Below the pieces are notes generated by a model. It was given only the letters and a program-made list of their open reading frames with translations. It had not been told where the DNA came from and searched no databases. A program made the translations under genes and the position numbers. Below are positions 33,884 through 42,562 of a DNA stretch of 64,000 bases, in pieces. Where the stretch lies: contig NZ_JACIIV010000004.1 of assembly GCF_014205635.1 (NCBI RefSeq), positions 62,001-126,000 on the forward strand. The letters are read 5' to 3'. This DNA is from Polymorphobacter multimanifer. GTDB lineage: Bacteria; Pseudomonadota; Alphaproteobacteria; Sphingomonadales; Sphingomonadaceae. Each line of letters opens with the position of its first letter. Positions within the stretch are counted from its first letter, which is position 1.

Positions 33884-34144
33884 ATGGCGCTGCTGTCTCT
33901 GCTCGGCGCGTTTGCGCTGTGGTGGCTGTGGCCGCGCAAGGCGAAGCGGGGCACCGGCGCCCGGGCCGAAGCGCGGCGACTGCTGGGGGTGAGCGAAAAC
34001 GCGGACCGCGCCGCCATCGAGACGGCATTTCGGATGCAGCTGCAGGCGGCGCATCCGGACCATGGCGGAACGTCGCTGGAAACCCGCCGCCTGACCGCTG
34101 CGCGTGATCTGCTGCTTGCCAGCAAACCTCAGGCAGGCCAGTAG
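33884..34144 (+). CDS. Membrane-anchored Pam18/Tim14-like J-domain protein
   Basis: Very short 86-residue co-chaperone candidate. It has one N-terminal transmembrane helix ([14 protein letters not shown]), a basic hinge and a truncated J-domain: helix II ([15 protein letters not shown]), HPD tripeptide within HPDHGG near residue 57, then [14 protein letters not shown]-x-GG followed by an NEAKD-like segment (here TAARD) is the pattern of mitochondrial Pam18/Tim14 and of its alphaproteobacterial relatives, not of classic DnaJ, which has helix I and a Gly/Phe region. It should stimulate an Hsp70 (DnaK) at the membrane. It sits ten bases after mipZ in a probable operon. Confidence 0.8.
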   Translation: MALLSLLGAFALWWLWPRKAKRGTGARAEARRLLGVSENADRAAIETAFRMQLQAAHPDHGGTSLETRRLTAARDLLLASKPQAGQ

Positions 34145-34172
34145 AAACCACGCTATTTTTCGCAGGTGCACC

Positions 34173-35567
34173 ATGAGCCATCAGTTCCACCCGACCGCCC
34201 TTCGCGAATATGATATCCGCGGGATCATCGGATCGACATTGGGGCCGGACGACGCCCGCGCCATCGGCCGCGGCTTCGGCACGCTCATCGCGCGCTCGGG
34301 CGGATCGCGCGTGGCGGTGGGCCGCGATGGCCGGACGACCTCGCCGATGCTCGAAGCCGCTCTTGTCGAGGGGCTGAACGCCGCCGGCATCGAGGCGATT
34401 CGCGTCGGCATGGGGCCGACGCCGATGCTGTATTTCAGCGTTTACGACCTCAATTGCGATGGCGGCATCATGGTGACGGGCAGCCATAACCCGCCCGACT
34501 GGAACGGCTTCAAGATGATGCTTTCCAGCCGGCCGTTCTTTGGCGCCGACATTCGCGAGCTGGGCACGATGGCGGCGGCGGGCGATTGGGTCGATGGCGA
34601 TGGGAGCGCGCGCGACGAGCCGATGATGGATCGCTATGTCGACCGGCTGCTCGAGGAATTCGAGGCGCCGAATGCGCCGCTGCCGCCGTTCACCATTGCC
34701 TGGGATTGCGGCAACGGCGTTGCCGGGCCGGTGGTGGAGGCGCTCGTCAAGCGGCTGCCCGGCACGCACCATGTGCTGTTTGCGGACGTGGACGGCAGCT
34801 TCCCCAACCATCACCCCGATCCGACCGAGGAAAAGAACCTCGCCGATCTGAAGCGGGTGGTGGCGGAAAAGGGCTGCGACTTCGGGCTGGCGTTCGATGG
34901 CGATGCCGATCGGCTCGGTGCCATCGACAGCGCCGGCCGGGTGGTGTGGGGCGACCAGCTGCTCGCCATCCTGGCCGAGCCGGTGCTGGCGGCGCTGCCA
35001 GGGAGCACGATCATTGCCGATGTGAAGGCGAGCCAGGCGCTGTTCGACCGAATTGCCGAGCTGGGCGGCGAGCCGCTGATGTGGAAGACCGGCCATAGCC
35101 TCATCAAGGCGAAGATGAAGGAAGTCGGCAGCCCGCTGGCGGGCGAGATGAGCGGGCACATCTTCTTCGGCCACAAATGGTATGGCTTCGACGACGGGAT
35201 CTATGCGGCACTTCGGTTGATCGGGGCGGTGGCCGAGCTCGGCGGCTCGCTGACCAATCTGAAATCGGCGATGCCGGTGATGGTCAACACGCCCGAGCTG
35301 CGCTTCCAGGCGTCCGAGGAGCGCAAGTTCGCGGTGGTGGAGGAAGTGCTCGAGCGGCTGCGGGCCGAGGGTGCGACCGTGGTGGAGACCGATGGCGCGC
35401 GGGTGATCCGCGCCGATGGCTGGTGGTTGCTGCGCGCCTCGAACACCCAGGATGCGCTGGTGGCGCGGGTGGAAGCGCGCGACCAGCCGTCGCTTGACCG
35501 GCTGCGTGGCGAGCTCGAATCGGCGCTGACCGAATCGGGCATTGCCACGGTCGTGACGGGGCACTGA
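34173..35567 (+). CDS. Phosphomannomutase/phosphoglucomutase
   Basis: Interconverts hexose 6- and 1-phosphates, supplying mannose-1-P or glucose-1-P for surface polysaccharide and nucleotide-sugar synthesis. The 464 residues have the four-domain alpha-D-phosphohexomutase layout: catalytic phosphoserine Ser104 in VTGSHNPP, Mg site DGDADRLG near 248, sugar-binding GEMSGH near 329 and phosphate-binding RASNTQDAL near 428. Begins at ATG 34173 as in AlgC/ManB. Its product can feed the polysaccharide cluster at 54-59 kb. May be cotranscribed with mipZ and the J-protein gene (28-base gap). Confidence 0.95.
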   Translation: MSHQFHPTALREYDIRGIIGSTLGPDDARAIGRGFGTLIARSGGSRVAVGRDGRTTSPMLEAALVEGLNAAGIEAIRVGMGPTPMLYFSVYDLNCDGGIMVTGSHNPPDWNGFKMMLSSRPFFGADIRELGTMAAAGDWVDGDGSARDEPMMDRYVDRLLEEFEAPNAPLPPFTIAWDCGNGVAGPVVEALVKRLPGTHHVLFADVDGSFPNHHPDPTEEKNLADLKRVVAEKGCDFGLAFDGDADRLGAIDSAGRVVWGDQLLAILAEPVLAALPGSTIIADVKASQALFDRIAELGGEPLMWKTGHSLIKAKMKEVGSPLAGEMSGHIFFGHKWYGFDDGIYAALRLIGAVAELGGSLTNLKSAMPVMVNTPELRFQASEERKFAVVEEVLERLRAEGATVVETDGARVIRADGWWLLRASNTQDALVARVEARDQPSLDRLRGELESALTESGIATVVTGH

Positions 35568-35589
35568 AGCGGCGCTCAAGCATCTGAAA

Positions 35590-35673
35590 TTGCTGCACCT
35601 GTTCGGTCATGTTGCAGTGCACCATAAATCTGCTTGAAAATGTTTTCGGCTTTGGCTATGTTGCATCGCACAA
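35590..35673 (+). promoter_or_regulatory. Phasin promoter with three TTGC...GCAC repeats (PhaR-like operators)
   Basis: A sigma-70-type promoter, TTGAAA (35634-35639) and TATGTT (35657-35662) with a 17-base spacer, puts the transcript start near 35669. Three related repeats surround it: TTGCTGCAC at 35590, TTGCAGTGCAC at 35612 and TTGCATCGCAC at 35661, the last covering the expected transcript start. TGC/GCA-type dyads are known targets of the polyhydroxyalkanoate regulator PhaR, so repression by PhaR is a good inference. Confidence 0.6.
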
Positions 35674-35686
35674 CGAGCCAGATGGG

Positions 35687-36493
35687 ATGTCATACGTGAG
35701 CGCCAGGACGACCAAGCCCGCCAGCCCCCGCCGCAAGTCCGCGTCGAGCGAGCGGTCTGCTGTCGTCAAGGCGAACACGAGACCCACCGGTGTTGAAACC
35801 CAGGCGACCGATGTGGTGGTTGCCGAAGCTGCGGTTGCCGCGACGCCTGTCGCCAAGGCCGCAACCTCCGAGCGCGTTGCAAAGGCAGTGCCGGCCAAGC
35901 CGATCGCCCCCGCAGCCAAGCCCGAGCCCGTGCAGCCGGCATCCCCCCGCCCGCAGCTGCACCTCGTCCCCACCCCCCTGAAGGAATTGACCATGGCCAC
36001 CGCTTTTGAAACCACCCAGGATACCGTCAAGTCGACCGTCGCGCAGATGAACACCAGCGCCGAAGCCGCTCTCGAGAGCAGCAAGGCCGCGATGGAACAG
36101 ATGACCGCAAAGTCCAAGGAAGCCATCGAGACCAGCATGAAGACGATGGACGAAATGGCCGACCTCGCCCGCGGCAATGTCGAAGCCGTTATCGCCTCGG
36201 CGCGTGCGGCGACCACCGGCCTCGAGCAGGTTGCAGCGCATGTCACCGAATCGTCGCGCAAGAGCTTCGAGGAAATGACTGCAGCCGCCAAGCTGATGGC
36301 TTCGGCGAAGACCCCGAACGAGCTGATGCAGCTGCAGACGGAATTCGCCAAGAGCCAGTTCGATGGCGTCGTTGCCGAGTTCTCCAAGATGACCGAGATG
36401 ATGATGAAGATCTCGGGCGACATCTTCGAGCCGGTGCAGAACCGCATGGCGATCAGCACCGACAAGATGAAGAGCGCGCTCACCACCAAGTAA
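35687..36493 (+). CDS. Phasin family protein with Ala/Pro/Lys-rich N-terminal extension
   Basis: Coats polyhydroxyalkanoate granules. Of 268 residues the first hundred are low-complexity, rich in Ala, Pro, Lys and Val, and the rest is a long amphipathic helix typical of phasin_2 (TVAQMNTSAEAALESSKAAM, ARGNVEAVIASARAATTG, TPNELMQLQTEFAKSQFD). The ATG at 35687 lies about 18 bases after the predicted transcript start; an earlier ATG at 35609 precedes that promoter and can be excluded. A second ATG at 35993 has AAGGA seven bases before it and begins exactly at the phasin domain (MATAFETTQD), so a 166-residue short form may also be made. Followed by a strong terminator. Confidence 0.9.
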   Translation: MSYVSARTTKPASPRRKSASSERSAVVKANTRPTGVETQATDVVVAEAAVAATPVAKAATSERVAKAVPAKPIAPAAKPEPVQPASPRPQLHLVPTPLKELTMATAFETTQDTVKSTVAQMNTSAEAALESSKAAMEQMTAKSKEAIETSMKTMDEMADLARGNVEAVIASARAATTGLEQVAAHVTESSRKSFEEMTAAAKLMASAKTPNELMQLQTEFAKSQFDGVVAEFSKMTEMMMKISGDIFEPVQNRMAISTDKMKSALTTK

Positions 36494-36512
36494 GCTGGCG
36501 AGCATGGATGGG

Positions 36513-36545
36513 AGGGGTGGTCGCAGCCATGCGGCCACCCCTTTT
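36513..36545 (+). terminator. Rho-independent terminator of the phasin gene
   Basis: Stem of 12 pairs (AGGGGTGG with CCACCCCT, continued by one wobble and CGC/GCG), a 6-base loop, then TTT. Begins 20 bases after the phasin stop. Confidence 0.85.
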
Positions 36546-36613
36546 CGTTGTGCGTGCGACGCCGTATATAGGGCGGATGGGCCAGCCCCCGGCCGAAGCC
36601 GCGATCAGGACTG

Positions 36614-36994
36614 ATGATGAGTGAGTTTGGAACCGCGCCTGTTGCAGGCAGCGACGACGGCAACGACGATCGTACCGGAGATGATGGTGCAGGACGCGGC
36701 ACCGGTGTCGGTGTCGCCACCCGCACCAAGCCGAAGACGCAGAAGCCCAGCCTCTACAAGGTGCTGATGCTCAACGACGATTACACGCCGATGGAATTCG
36801 TCGTGCATTGCCTGCAGCGCTTCTTCCGCATGAGCGTGGAGGATGCGACACGGGTGATGTTGCATGTCCACCAACGCGGCGTCGGGGTGTGCGGGGTCTT
36901 CACCTATGAAGTCGCCGAAACCAAGGTGAACCAGGTCATCGATTTTGCCCGCGAGCACCAGCACCCGCTTCAGTGCACGATGGAAAAGGATTGA
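36614..36994 (+). CDS. clpS: ATP-dependent Clp protease adaptor ClpS
   Basis: Brings N-degron substrates to ClpA(P). The 126-residue protein has an unusually Gly/Asp-rich, disordered N-terminal 40 residues and then the conserved core: [17 protein letters not shown], which includes the residues that bind the N-degron amino group, and [23 protein letters not shown] that touches ClpA. Start at either of two ATG codons (36614, 36617) after AGGA. clpA does not follow; the next gene is an SDR. Confidence 0.96.
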   Translation: MMSEFGTAPVAGSDDGNDDRTGDDGAGRGTGVGVATRTKPKTQKPSLYKVLMLNDDYTPMEFVVHCLQRFFRMSVEDATRVMLHVHQRGVGVCGVFTYEVAETKVNQVIDFAREHQHPLQCTMEKD

Positions 36995-37060
36995 GAGGAG
37001 GACTGACGCCGCGCCAAAGCGCCGTCTCGTGCCTGTCGCCGCATCGCCTATAAGGCTGCG

Positions 37061-37750
37061 ATGCTCAGCAGCTTTCCCAATCCCGTCCATGCCGTCATCA
37101 TCGGTGCCGGCGGCGGCATCGGTGCAGCGCTTGCGGCACGGCTCGAAGCCGATCCGGCCGTTGCGCTCGTCACGCGCTTCACCCGCGAGGCGCTCGACCT
37201 GACCGATCCGGCGAGCATTGCCGCGGCTACCGCCGGACTTGCGAGCCCGCCCGATCTCGTCATCTGCGCCACCGGGCTGTTGCAGGGCCAGGGCATTTCG
37301 CCCGAGCGGGCGCTGAAGGACCTTGACGCCAAGGCCCTTGTCCACAGCTTCGCCGTCAACGCCATCGGCCCGGCGCTTGTCGCACAGGCGTTTCTGCCGA
37401 TGATGCCGCGCACCGGAAAGACCGTGTTCGCGGCCCTCAGCGCGCGTGTCGGCTCGATCTCGGACAATCGGCTCGGCGGCTGGCACAGCTACCGTGCCGC
37501 CAAGGCCGCACTCAACCAGCTCATCCGAACCATCGCCATCGAGCACGCGCGGCGCTGGCCCGAGGCCGTGGTGTGCGCGCTGCATCCCGGCACGGTGGAC
37601 ACCGGGCTTTCGAAGCCCTTTCAGCGCAGTGCCACGATGCTGATCACGCCGGACGAATCGGCGGCGCACCTGCTGGGCGTGATCGATGGGCTGGCGCCGC
37701 CGCAAAGCGGTCGGCTGTTCGACTGGCAGGGGAAGGAAGTGGCGCCCTAG
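37061..37750 (+). CDS. SDR family NAD(P)-dependent oxidoreductase (C-factor-like)
   Basis: Short-chain dehydrogenase of 229 residues, substrate unknown. Cofactor motif is VIIGAGGGIGAAL near residue 12 and the catalytic set is Ser near 130 (LSARVG), Tyr and Lys in SYRAAKAAL near 146-150. The compact form and the long insertion-free fold are like CsgA/C-factor-type SDRs. Stop shares CTAG with the photolyase stop on the opposite strand. Starts 66 bases after clpS. Confidence 0.9.
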   Translation: MLSSFPNPVHAVIIGAGGGIGAALAARLEADPAVALVTRFTREALDLTDPASIAAATAGLASPPDLVICATGLLQGQGISPERALKDLDAKALVHSFAVNAIGPALVAQAFLPMMPRTGKTVFAALSARVGSISDNRLGGWHSYRAAKAALNQLIRTIAIEHARRWPEAVVCALHPGTVDTGLSKPFQRSATMLITPDESAAHLLGVIDGLAPPQSGRLFDWQGKEVAP

Positions 37751-39135
37751 CGGGCCGCAGCATAGGCTTCGAGCGCCCGTGCCCGCGCGGCCTCATGCCT
37801 TATGATCGGCGGTGGATAGCCTTTCACCCCGCCGCTCTCCCAGGGCGCGTGGATGCGGCTCTCGGAGACATGGCGAAGCTCGGGCACCCATTCCCGGATA
37901 TAGGCTGCCGCGTCGAACTTGGCGCTCTGCCCCACCGGCGCGAAGACGCGGTTGAAGGGGGATGAGTCGACGCCCGAGCCCATCACCCATTGCCAGCCGA
38001 GCGAATTGGAGGCGAGATCGGCATCGACGAGGCAATCCCAGAACCAGCGTTCGCCGTGGCGCCAGTCGATGAGCAGGTGCTTGCAGAGGAACGACGCCGT
38101 GATCATCCGCACGCGGTTGTGCATCCAGCCGATCGCCCAGAGCTGGCGCATGCCGGCATCGACGATGGGGTAGCCGGTGCGGCCCTGTTGCCAGGCGCGC
38201 AGGCCCTCGGGATCATCGAGGAATGCCAGTTTGGAGAAGACCTCGCGGCCGGGTACTTCGCCATGGTCGGGGAAGAGATCGAGGATGTTGGCGGCGAAAT
38301 CGCGCCAGCCGAGCTCGCGCAGATAGGGTTCGGCGGACACGGGCACGGCATCGGCGATGGCGTGCCAGATGGTTGCCACCGAGATGTCGCCCATCGCCAG
38401 ATGCGGCGAAAGGCGCGATGTGCCTTCGACCGAGGGCATGTTGCGCGCTTCGTCATAGGCGGCGGCGCGGCCGGCGAAATCTTCGAGCCGTGCGGCGGCG
38501 CCTGCTTCGCCGGGCTGCCAGACCGTGAAGCCGCCCGACCAATCGGGGTTGGTGGGGAGCAGCTTCAGATCTTCCAGCCGGTCAGAGGTCACATCGGCGA
38601 CAAAGTCCATTTTTGCGGGCGCCGGCGCGGGGCGGGCGGGGGGCATCTGCTCGCGCATCCGCCGCCACCAGGGGGTGAAGATGCGGTAGCGGCCGCCGGT
38701 GCCGGTGCGCACGCTCTCGGGGCGCACCAGCAGCACGCCTTCATGGATTTCGAGCTTCACCCTGGCGGCGACGGCCTCCTCATCGTCGCGCGCCCAGGGC
38801 TCGATATGGCCGAGGCAGTGCACCGCCTCCGCGCCGACGTCTGCGGCGATGGCCGGCACGATCTCGGTGCTGCGCCCGCGCCGCAGCACGAGGCGGCCGC
38901 CGCGCTTGCGCAGGTCGGCATCGAGGCTGGCGAGGGCATGGTGGAGCCACCAGCGCTGTGCCGCTCCCATCGCCCAGCCCTGCCGCCAGGGCTCGGGCGC
39001 ACTCGCCACTGCCGGGCGATGATCGTCGAGCACGAACAGCGCCACCACCGGTCCGGCGGCGGCGGCGGCGCGCACGGCGGCCTGATCGGCGAGGCGCAAG
39101 TCGTTGCGGAACCAAATAATCCGGGGTGCTGGCAT
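37747..39135 (-). CDS. phrB: Deoxyribodipyrimidine photolyase (class I CPD type)
   Basis: Light-driven repair of cyclobutane pyrimidine dimers. The 462-residue product has the N-terminal antenna-binding Rossmann domain (IIWFRNDLRLADQAA) and the C-terminal FAD domain with motifs TSRLSPHLAMGDIS, RELGWRDFAANIL, PIVDAGMRQLWAIGWMHNRVRM and WQWVMGSGVDSSPFNRVF. The last motifs are typical of CPD photolyases and less so of cryptochromes. Divergent from the aminotransferase gene over 56 bases. Confidence 0.95.
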   Translation of the reverse strand: MPAPRIIWFRNDLRLADQAAVRAAAAAGPVVALFVLDDHRPAVASAPEPWRQGWAMGAAQRWWLHHALASLDADLRKRGGRLVLRRGRSTEIVPAIAADVGAEAVHCLGHIEPWARDDEEAVAARVKLEIHEGVLLVRPESVRTGTGGRYRIFTPWWRRMREQMPPARPAPAPAKMDFVADVTSDRLEDLKLLPTNPDWSGGFTVWQPGEAGAAARLEDFAGRAAAYDEARNMPSVEGTSRLSPHLAMGDISVATIWHAIADAVPVSAEPYLRELGWRDFAANILDLFPDHGEVPGREVFSKLAFLDDPEGLRAWQQGRTGYPIVDAGMRQLWAIGWMHNRVRMITASFLCKHLLIDWRHGERWFWDCLVDADLASNSLGWQWVMGSGVDSSPFNRVFAPVGQSAKFDAAAYIREWVPELRHVSESRIHAPWESGGVKGYPPPIIRHEAARARALEAYAAAR

Positions 39136-39191
39136 CCCTGCTGACTAGCCGCTACACGCGGCCGAGTCTGCCCCCCAGGAAGAGCGTCCCG

Positions 39192-40058
39192 ATGCCGCAA
39201 CTCGCCTATGTCGATGGCCAGTATCTGCCGATGGCCGAGGCCATGGTGCCGGTGGAGGACCGGGGGCTGCAGTTTGCCGATTCGATTTATGAAGTGGCTG
39301 CCATCTTCGATGGCCGGCTGCTCGACTGGCCCGAGCATCTGGTGCGGATGCGGCGCAATTGTGCGGCACTTTTCATTTCGCTGCCGCAGTCCGACGCGGT
39401 GCTGTCGCACATCGCCCGCCGGTTGATCGCGATGGCGCGGGTGCGCGATGCGATCATCTACATCCAGGTGACCCGCGGGACCGCGCGGCGCGACCATGTG
39501 TTCGCGCCCGGCCTGCGCCCGCGGCTGATCATGACGGTGCGGCGCTTCGACTTTCGGCAGCGCATTCCGCAGCAGGCGAAGGGGGTGGGGGTGACGACGG
39601 TTCCCGACCAGCGCTGGGGGCGGGTCGATATCAAGAGCACCGGGCTGCTCGCCAATGTGCTCGCCAAGCAGGATGCGCGCGCCGCCGGCAGCTTCGAGGC
39701 CTGGTTCACCGGGCCCGATGGCACGGTGCGCGAGGGAGGCAGCACCAACGCCTATATCGTGCGCGGCGGGACGCTGATCACGCATCCGCTGTCGGCGCAT
39801 ATCCTGCCGGGGATCGCGCGGCAGTCGCTGCTCTCCCTCGCACGCGGCGCGCAGATTCCGGTGGAGGAGCGGGCGTTTCATCTGGACGAGGCGCTTGGGG
39901 CCGACGAGGCGCTTCTCACCAGCACCACGGCACCCATTTTGCCGGTGGTGCGGATCGACGGGTTGGCGGTGGGCAGTGGCAGGCCGGGGCCGATCACGGC
40001 GCGGCTTGTCGAGCTGGTGCATGCCGAAATCGCCCGCCAGACGGGCTGGCGGGCGTAG
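39192..40058 (+). CDS. Class IV aminotransferase, D-amino-acid aminotransferase-like
   Basis: PLP-dependent enzyme of 288 residues. The PLP lysine is Lys148 in RVDIKSTGLLANVLAKQ, followed by EGGSTNAYIV near 180 and STTAPILPVVRIDG near 255. The RG...RDH segment near residues 96-102 and the spacing match D-alanine transaminase more than branched-chain aminotransferase or aminodeoxychorismate lyase. It may supply D-glutamate or D-alanine for the cell wall. ATG follows AGGAAG. Ends seven bases before the convergent sensor gene. Confidence 0.9.
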   Translation: MPQLAYVDGQYLPMAEAMVPVEDRGLQFADSIYEVAAIFDGRLLDWPEHLVRMRRNCAALFISLPQSDAVLSHIARRLIAMARVRDAIIYIQVTRGTARRDHVFAPGLRPRLIMTVRRFDFRQRIPQQAKGVGVTTVPDQRWGRVDIKSTGLLANVLAKQDARAAGSFEAWFTGPDGTVREGGSTNAYIVRGGTLITHPLSAHILPGIARQSLLSLARGAQIPVEERAFHLDEALGADEALLTSTTAPILPVVRIDGLAVGSGRPGPITARLVELVHAEIARQTGWRA

Positions 40059-40065
40059 GTTCGGA

Positions 40066-40575
40066 TCAGTTCTGCTGCGGCGGCGCCATGCGGTTGCCGC
40101 GGCGCTCGGCCCGATTGCCCCAGCGCTCGCGCATCTTGTCCATGCGCGAGGCCATGCGCTCGCGGCTGGCGCGGGCGCCGGCGACAAAAGCCTTGCGGTC
40201 TTCGGTCGAGAGCTTGGTGAGGCCGGCGAGCATTGCGGCCTGGCGGCGATCATGGCTGGCCATGGCGATGTTGCGCTCATCGTCCATCGCGCGCTTGAGC
40301 GCGGCGGTATCAAGGCGATCGGCCTCTACGACGGCCATCATCCGGTCACGCGCTGCCTTGACGGCCTCGCGGTTGGCGCGGCGATCCTCGGCGTTGGCGC
40401 GCATGGCTTCGCGCATGACGGTGCGGCCGGCTTCGCTCATGCCGGCATAGGGCCCATTGCCGCCGCGACCCATCATCGGGGCTTCGGGGGGCGCTGGGGG
40501 GGCGGGCTGGGCCAGCACCGGACTGGCGAGCAGCAGCAGGCCCAGGCCCGCGGCGCGGAACATGGAAACACTCAT
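40066..40575 (-). CDS. Periplasmic Spy/CnrX-like sensor protein
   Basis: Exported protein of 169 residues: signal peptide (GLGLLLLASPVLAQ) then a long Arg/Lys/Met-rich helical region with MREAMRANAEDRRANREAVK and LTKLSTEDRKAFVAG, as in heavy-metal-sensor/Spy (LTXXQ-like) proteins. In CnrYXH-type systems such a protein senses a ligand and controls an anti-sigma factor. The preceding two genes are exactly an anti-sigma and an ECF sigma factor, overlapping by four bases, so a sensor role is a reasonable inference. Many Met residues could bind copper, silver or nickel; the real signal is unknown. Confidence 0.85.
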   Translation of the reverse strand: MSVSMFRAAGLGLLLLASPVLAQPAPPAPPEAPMMGRGGNGPYAGMSEAGRTVMREAMRANAEDRRANREAVKAARDRMMAVVEADRLDTAALKRAMDDERNIAMASHDRRQAAMLAGLTKLSTEDRKAFVAGARASRERMASRMDKMRERWGNRAERRGNRMAPPQQN

Positions 40576-41033
40576 ATCAATTCTTCCTCATCAGCGGTCG
40601 GGGTGAAAATCAGCGCAAAGCCGTCGAGCGGCTCGGTGCTGTCGCTGGCCGACCCCAGCGGTAATTCGGGTGAAACATTCGTCGCCGTGCGGGGCTGCGG
40701 TTCGGGCGGCATGCCGGGGACGCCGAGCACAAGCACGGTCGCGAAGGCCGCGGCGACCGCACCACCCCCGGCCCAGCGCAGGAACGGCCGGCGGGAGGCA
40801 GCGACAGGGACCGTGCGGGCCGGCAGCAGGGCTTGCGCCTCGAACTGCCGCAGCGGCACATCGCCCGCCCAATCGCCGAGCATCGCATCGAGCTCGCGGG
40901 CCTCGGCCATCGCAGTGGCGACATCGGCATCCTGTGCGGCAAGAGCCAGCAGCGCTGTCCGCTCGGCAGCGGGCCAGCGCGCGGGATCGGCGCCATAGGC
41001 TCCGACGATCTCGAGGGCGCGCTCGCGTGTCAC
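40572..41033 (-). CDS. Putative anti-sigma factor
   Basis: Membrane protein of 153 residues with a cytoplasmic N-terminal part (RALEIVGAYGADPARWPAAERTALL), one transmembrane helix near residues 87-107 and an acidic periplasmic tail. Sequence similarity to known anti-sigma factors is weak; the call rests on topology and on position between an ECF sigma gene and a periplasmic sensor gene, with four-base overlaps on each side (GTGA and ATGA). Starts with GTG. Confidence 0.75.
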   Translation of the reverse strand: MTRERALEIVGAYGADPARWPAAERTALLALAAQDADVATAMAEARELDAMLGDWAGDVPLRQFEAQALLPARTVPVAASRRPFLRWAGGGAVAAAFATVLVLGVPGMPPEPQPRTATNVSPELPLGSASDSTEPLDGFALIFTPTADEEELI

Positions 41034-41617
41034 TGTGTTTCTTCCTCCTGCGCCATGATCAGCGCCTTGATTTCCATACGGGCGCGGCCGAGCAATCCCT
41101 CGATTGCCTTGGGCGTCGCCTCGAGTGCCGCTGCAATTTCGGCCACGCTCAGGCCTTCGCCGTGGAACATGGCGAGGGCTGCGCGCTGGCGGGGTGCCAG
41201 CTGCGCCATGGCGGCCATCAGCCGGCGCTTCTGGTCGTTGTCGATCGCCTCGGCCTCGGGGCTGGCGGCCTGGCTCGGCAGCTCGGTGGCTTCCTCGATC
41301 GCCACCATCGGCCGGCGCGCGCGGTGGCGATCGAGACAGAGGTTGACGATCATCCGCCGATACCAGCTCGACACCGAGCCGCGGCCGGCATCGAAGCGAT
41401 CGGCCATCGTCCAGAGCCGCGACAAGGCTGTCTGCACCACATCCTCGGCGGCGGCACGATCGTGCAGGGTGCGGTCGGCGAGGCGCAGCCCGGGGCCTTC
41501 GAGCGCGCGGACGAGCATGGTGAACGCCGCCTGATCACCGCCCTGCACGCGCAGCATCAGCGCCGAAAGCGTATCGGGCACGGCTGGGGGAGGCACAGGC
41601 TGCACGGTCATCACCAT
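41030..41617 (-). CDS. ECF-type RNA polymerase sigma factor
   Basis: Extracytoplasmic-function sigma factor of 195 residues. Region 2 is visible at about 20-90 (AEDVVQTALSRLWTMADRFD, SWYRRMIVNLCLDRHRARR) and the region 4 helix-turn-helix at about 140-185 (LAPRQRAALAMFHGEGLSVAEIAAAL, ATPKAIEGLLGRARMEI). It lacks regions 1 and 3. Second ATG at 41611 is an alternative start. It lies 21 bases after the HDAC-like gene, leaving little room for its own promoter, so either the promoter is inside that gene or the whole set from pepN is one operon. Confidence 0.92.
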   Translation of the reverse strand: MVMTVQPVPPPAVPDTLSALMLRVQGGDQAAFTMLVRALEGPGLRLADRTLHDRAAAEDVVQTALSRLWTMADRFDAGRGSVSSWYRRMIVNLCLDRHRARRPMVAIEEATELPSQAASPEAEAIDNDQKRRLMAAMAQLAPRQRAALAMFHGEGLSVAEIAAALEATPKAIEGLLGRARMEIKALIMAQEEETQ

Positions 41618-41638
41618 GACTTTACGCGCCCGGGGTGA

Positions 41639-42562
41639 CTATCCCCCGCTGGCGGCGCCGTTCCAGGCGGCCCAGCCGGCGCGCAGGGCCAGCGCATGGC
41701 GCGCGGCGATGGCCTCTATATCGGCGCCATAGCCGCCACCCAGCGTGACGGCCATCGGCACGCCGGCGGCGCGGGCGCGCCCGGCCACCAGCGCATCGCG
41801 CGCCGCGAGGCCGGCGTCGGTGAGCGACAGCCGGCCCAGCCGGTCCTCGGTATGGACGTCCACTCCGGCCTGGTAGAGGATGATGTCGGGCCGGTGTGCT
41901 TCGAGCAATGCATCGAGTTCGGGGCCAAGAACCGCCAGATAGGCCTCGTCGCCGGTGCCATCGGGGAGCGGCACATCGCGGTGCGAGCGGGCCTTGCGCA
42001 CCGGGAAGTTGCGGTCCGCGTGCATCGAGAAGGTCATGACATCCGCCCGCCCCGCGAAGATCACCGCAGTGCCATCGCCCTGGTGAACATCGAGATCGAC
42101 GATCAGAACGCGCCTGACCCGCCCCTCGTCCAGCAGCGCCTGGGTAGCGATGGCGAGATCGTTGGTGACGCAATAGCCCGCCCCCGTATCGGGGAGTGCA
42201 TGATGGCTTCCGCCTGCACCATTGGCGCACCAGCCGTGCTCCAGGGCATGAAGTGCTGCGGCATGGGTGCCGCCCGCCACCAGCTGCGTTCGCATCGCGA
42301 CGGCCGGGGTGACGGGGAAGCCGATGCGCCGCTCGATCGGCGGCGGCACCCTCGCCTCCAGCACGGCAGCGACATAATCGGGGCAGTGCACCGCTTCCAG
42401 CCATTTGCGCGGTGCCGGCTCGGGGGCAAGCAGCCGCGCGTCGGTGCCGAGCCGGCGCGGCAGGGCGGTGTACTTGTCCATGGGGAAGCCATGGCCGTCG
42501 GGCAGCCGCACGGCATAGCCGGGCGCGTGGAAGAGCGGCAATGGGGGCAGCGCGGGCGTCAC
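41639..42562 (-). CDS. Histone deacetylase family protein (zinc-dependent deacetylase/amidohydrolase)
   Basis: Bacterial member of the HDAC/AcuC/acetylpolyamine amidohydrolase superfamily, 307 residues. Active-site parts are visible: His pair in GGSHHALPDTG near 118, zinc ligands in IVDLDVHQGDG (Asp and His near 152-156), a further Asp in YQAGVDVH near 240 and a Gly-rich GGGYG near 280. Possible substrates are acetyl-lysine in acetyl-CoA synthetase or acetylated polyamines. GTG start overlaps the pepN stop by four bases. Confidence 0.9.
   Translation of the reverse strand: MTPALPPLPLFHAPGYAVRLPDGHGFPMDKYTALPRRLGTDARLLAPEPAPRKWLEAVHCPDYVAAVLEARVPPPIERRIGFPVTPAVAMRTQLVAGGTHAAALHALEHGWCANGAGGSHHALPDTGAGYCVTNDLAIATQALLDEGRVRRVLIVDLDVHQGDGTAVIFAGRADVMTFSMHADRNFPVRKARSHRDVPLPDGTGDEAYLAVLGPELDALLEAHRPDIILYQAGVDVHTEDRLGRLSLTDAGLAARDALVAGRARAAGVPMAVTLGGGYGADIEAIAARHALALRAGWAAWNGAASGG

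Noticed and set aside
35609-35686. Upstream ATG that would lengthen the phasin by 26 residues
   Set aside because: It lies before the predicted promoter and transcript start, inside the operator region.
36565-36570. TATATA before clpS as a -10 box
   Set aside because: No acceptable -35 element at 16-18 bases; the only TTG-like hexamer is 11 bases away.
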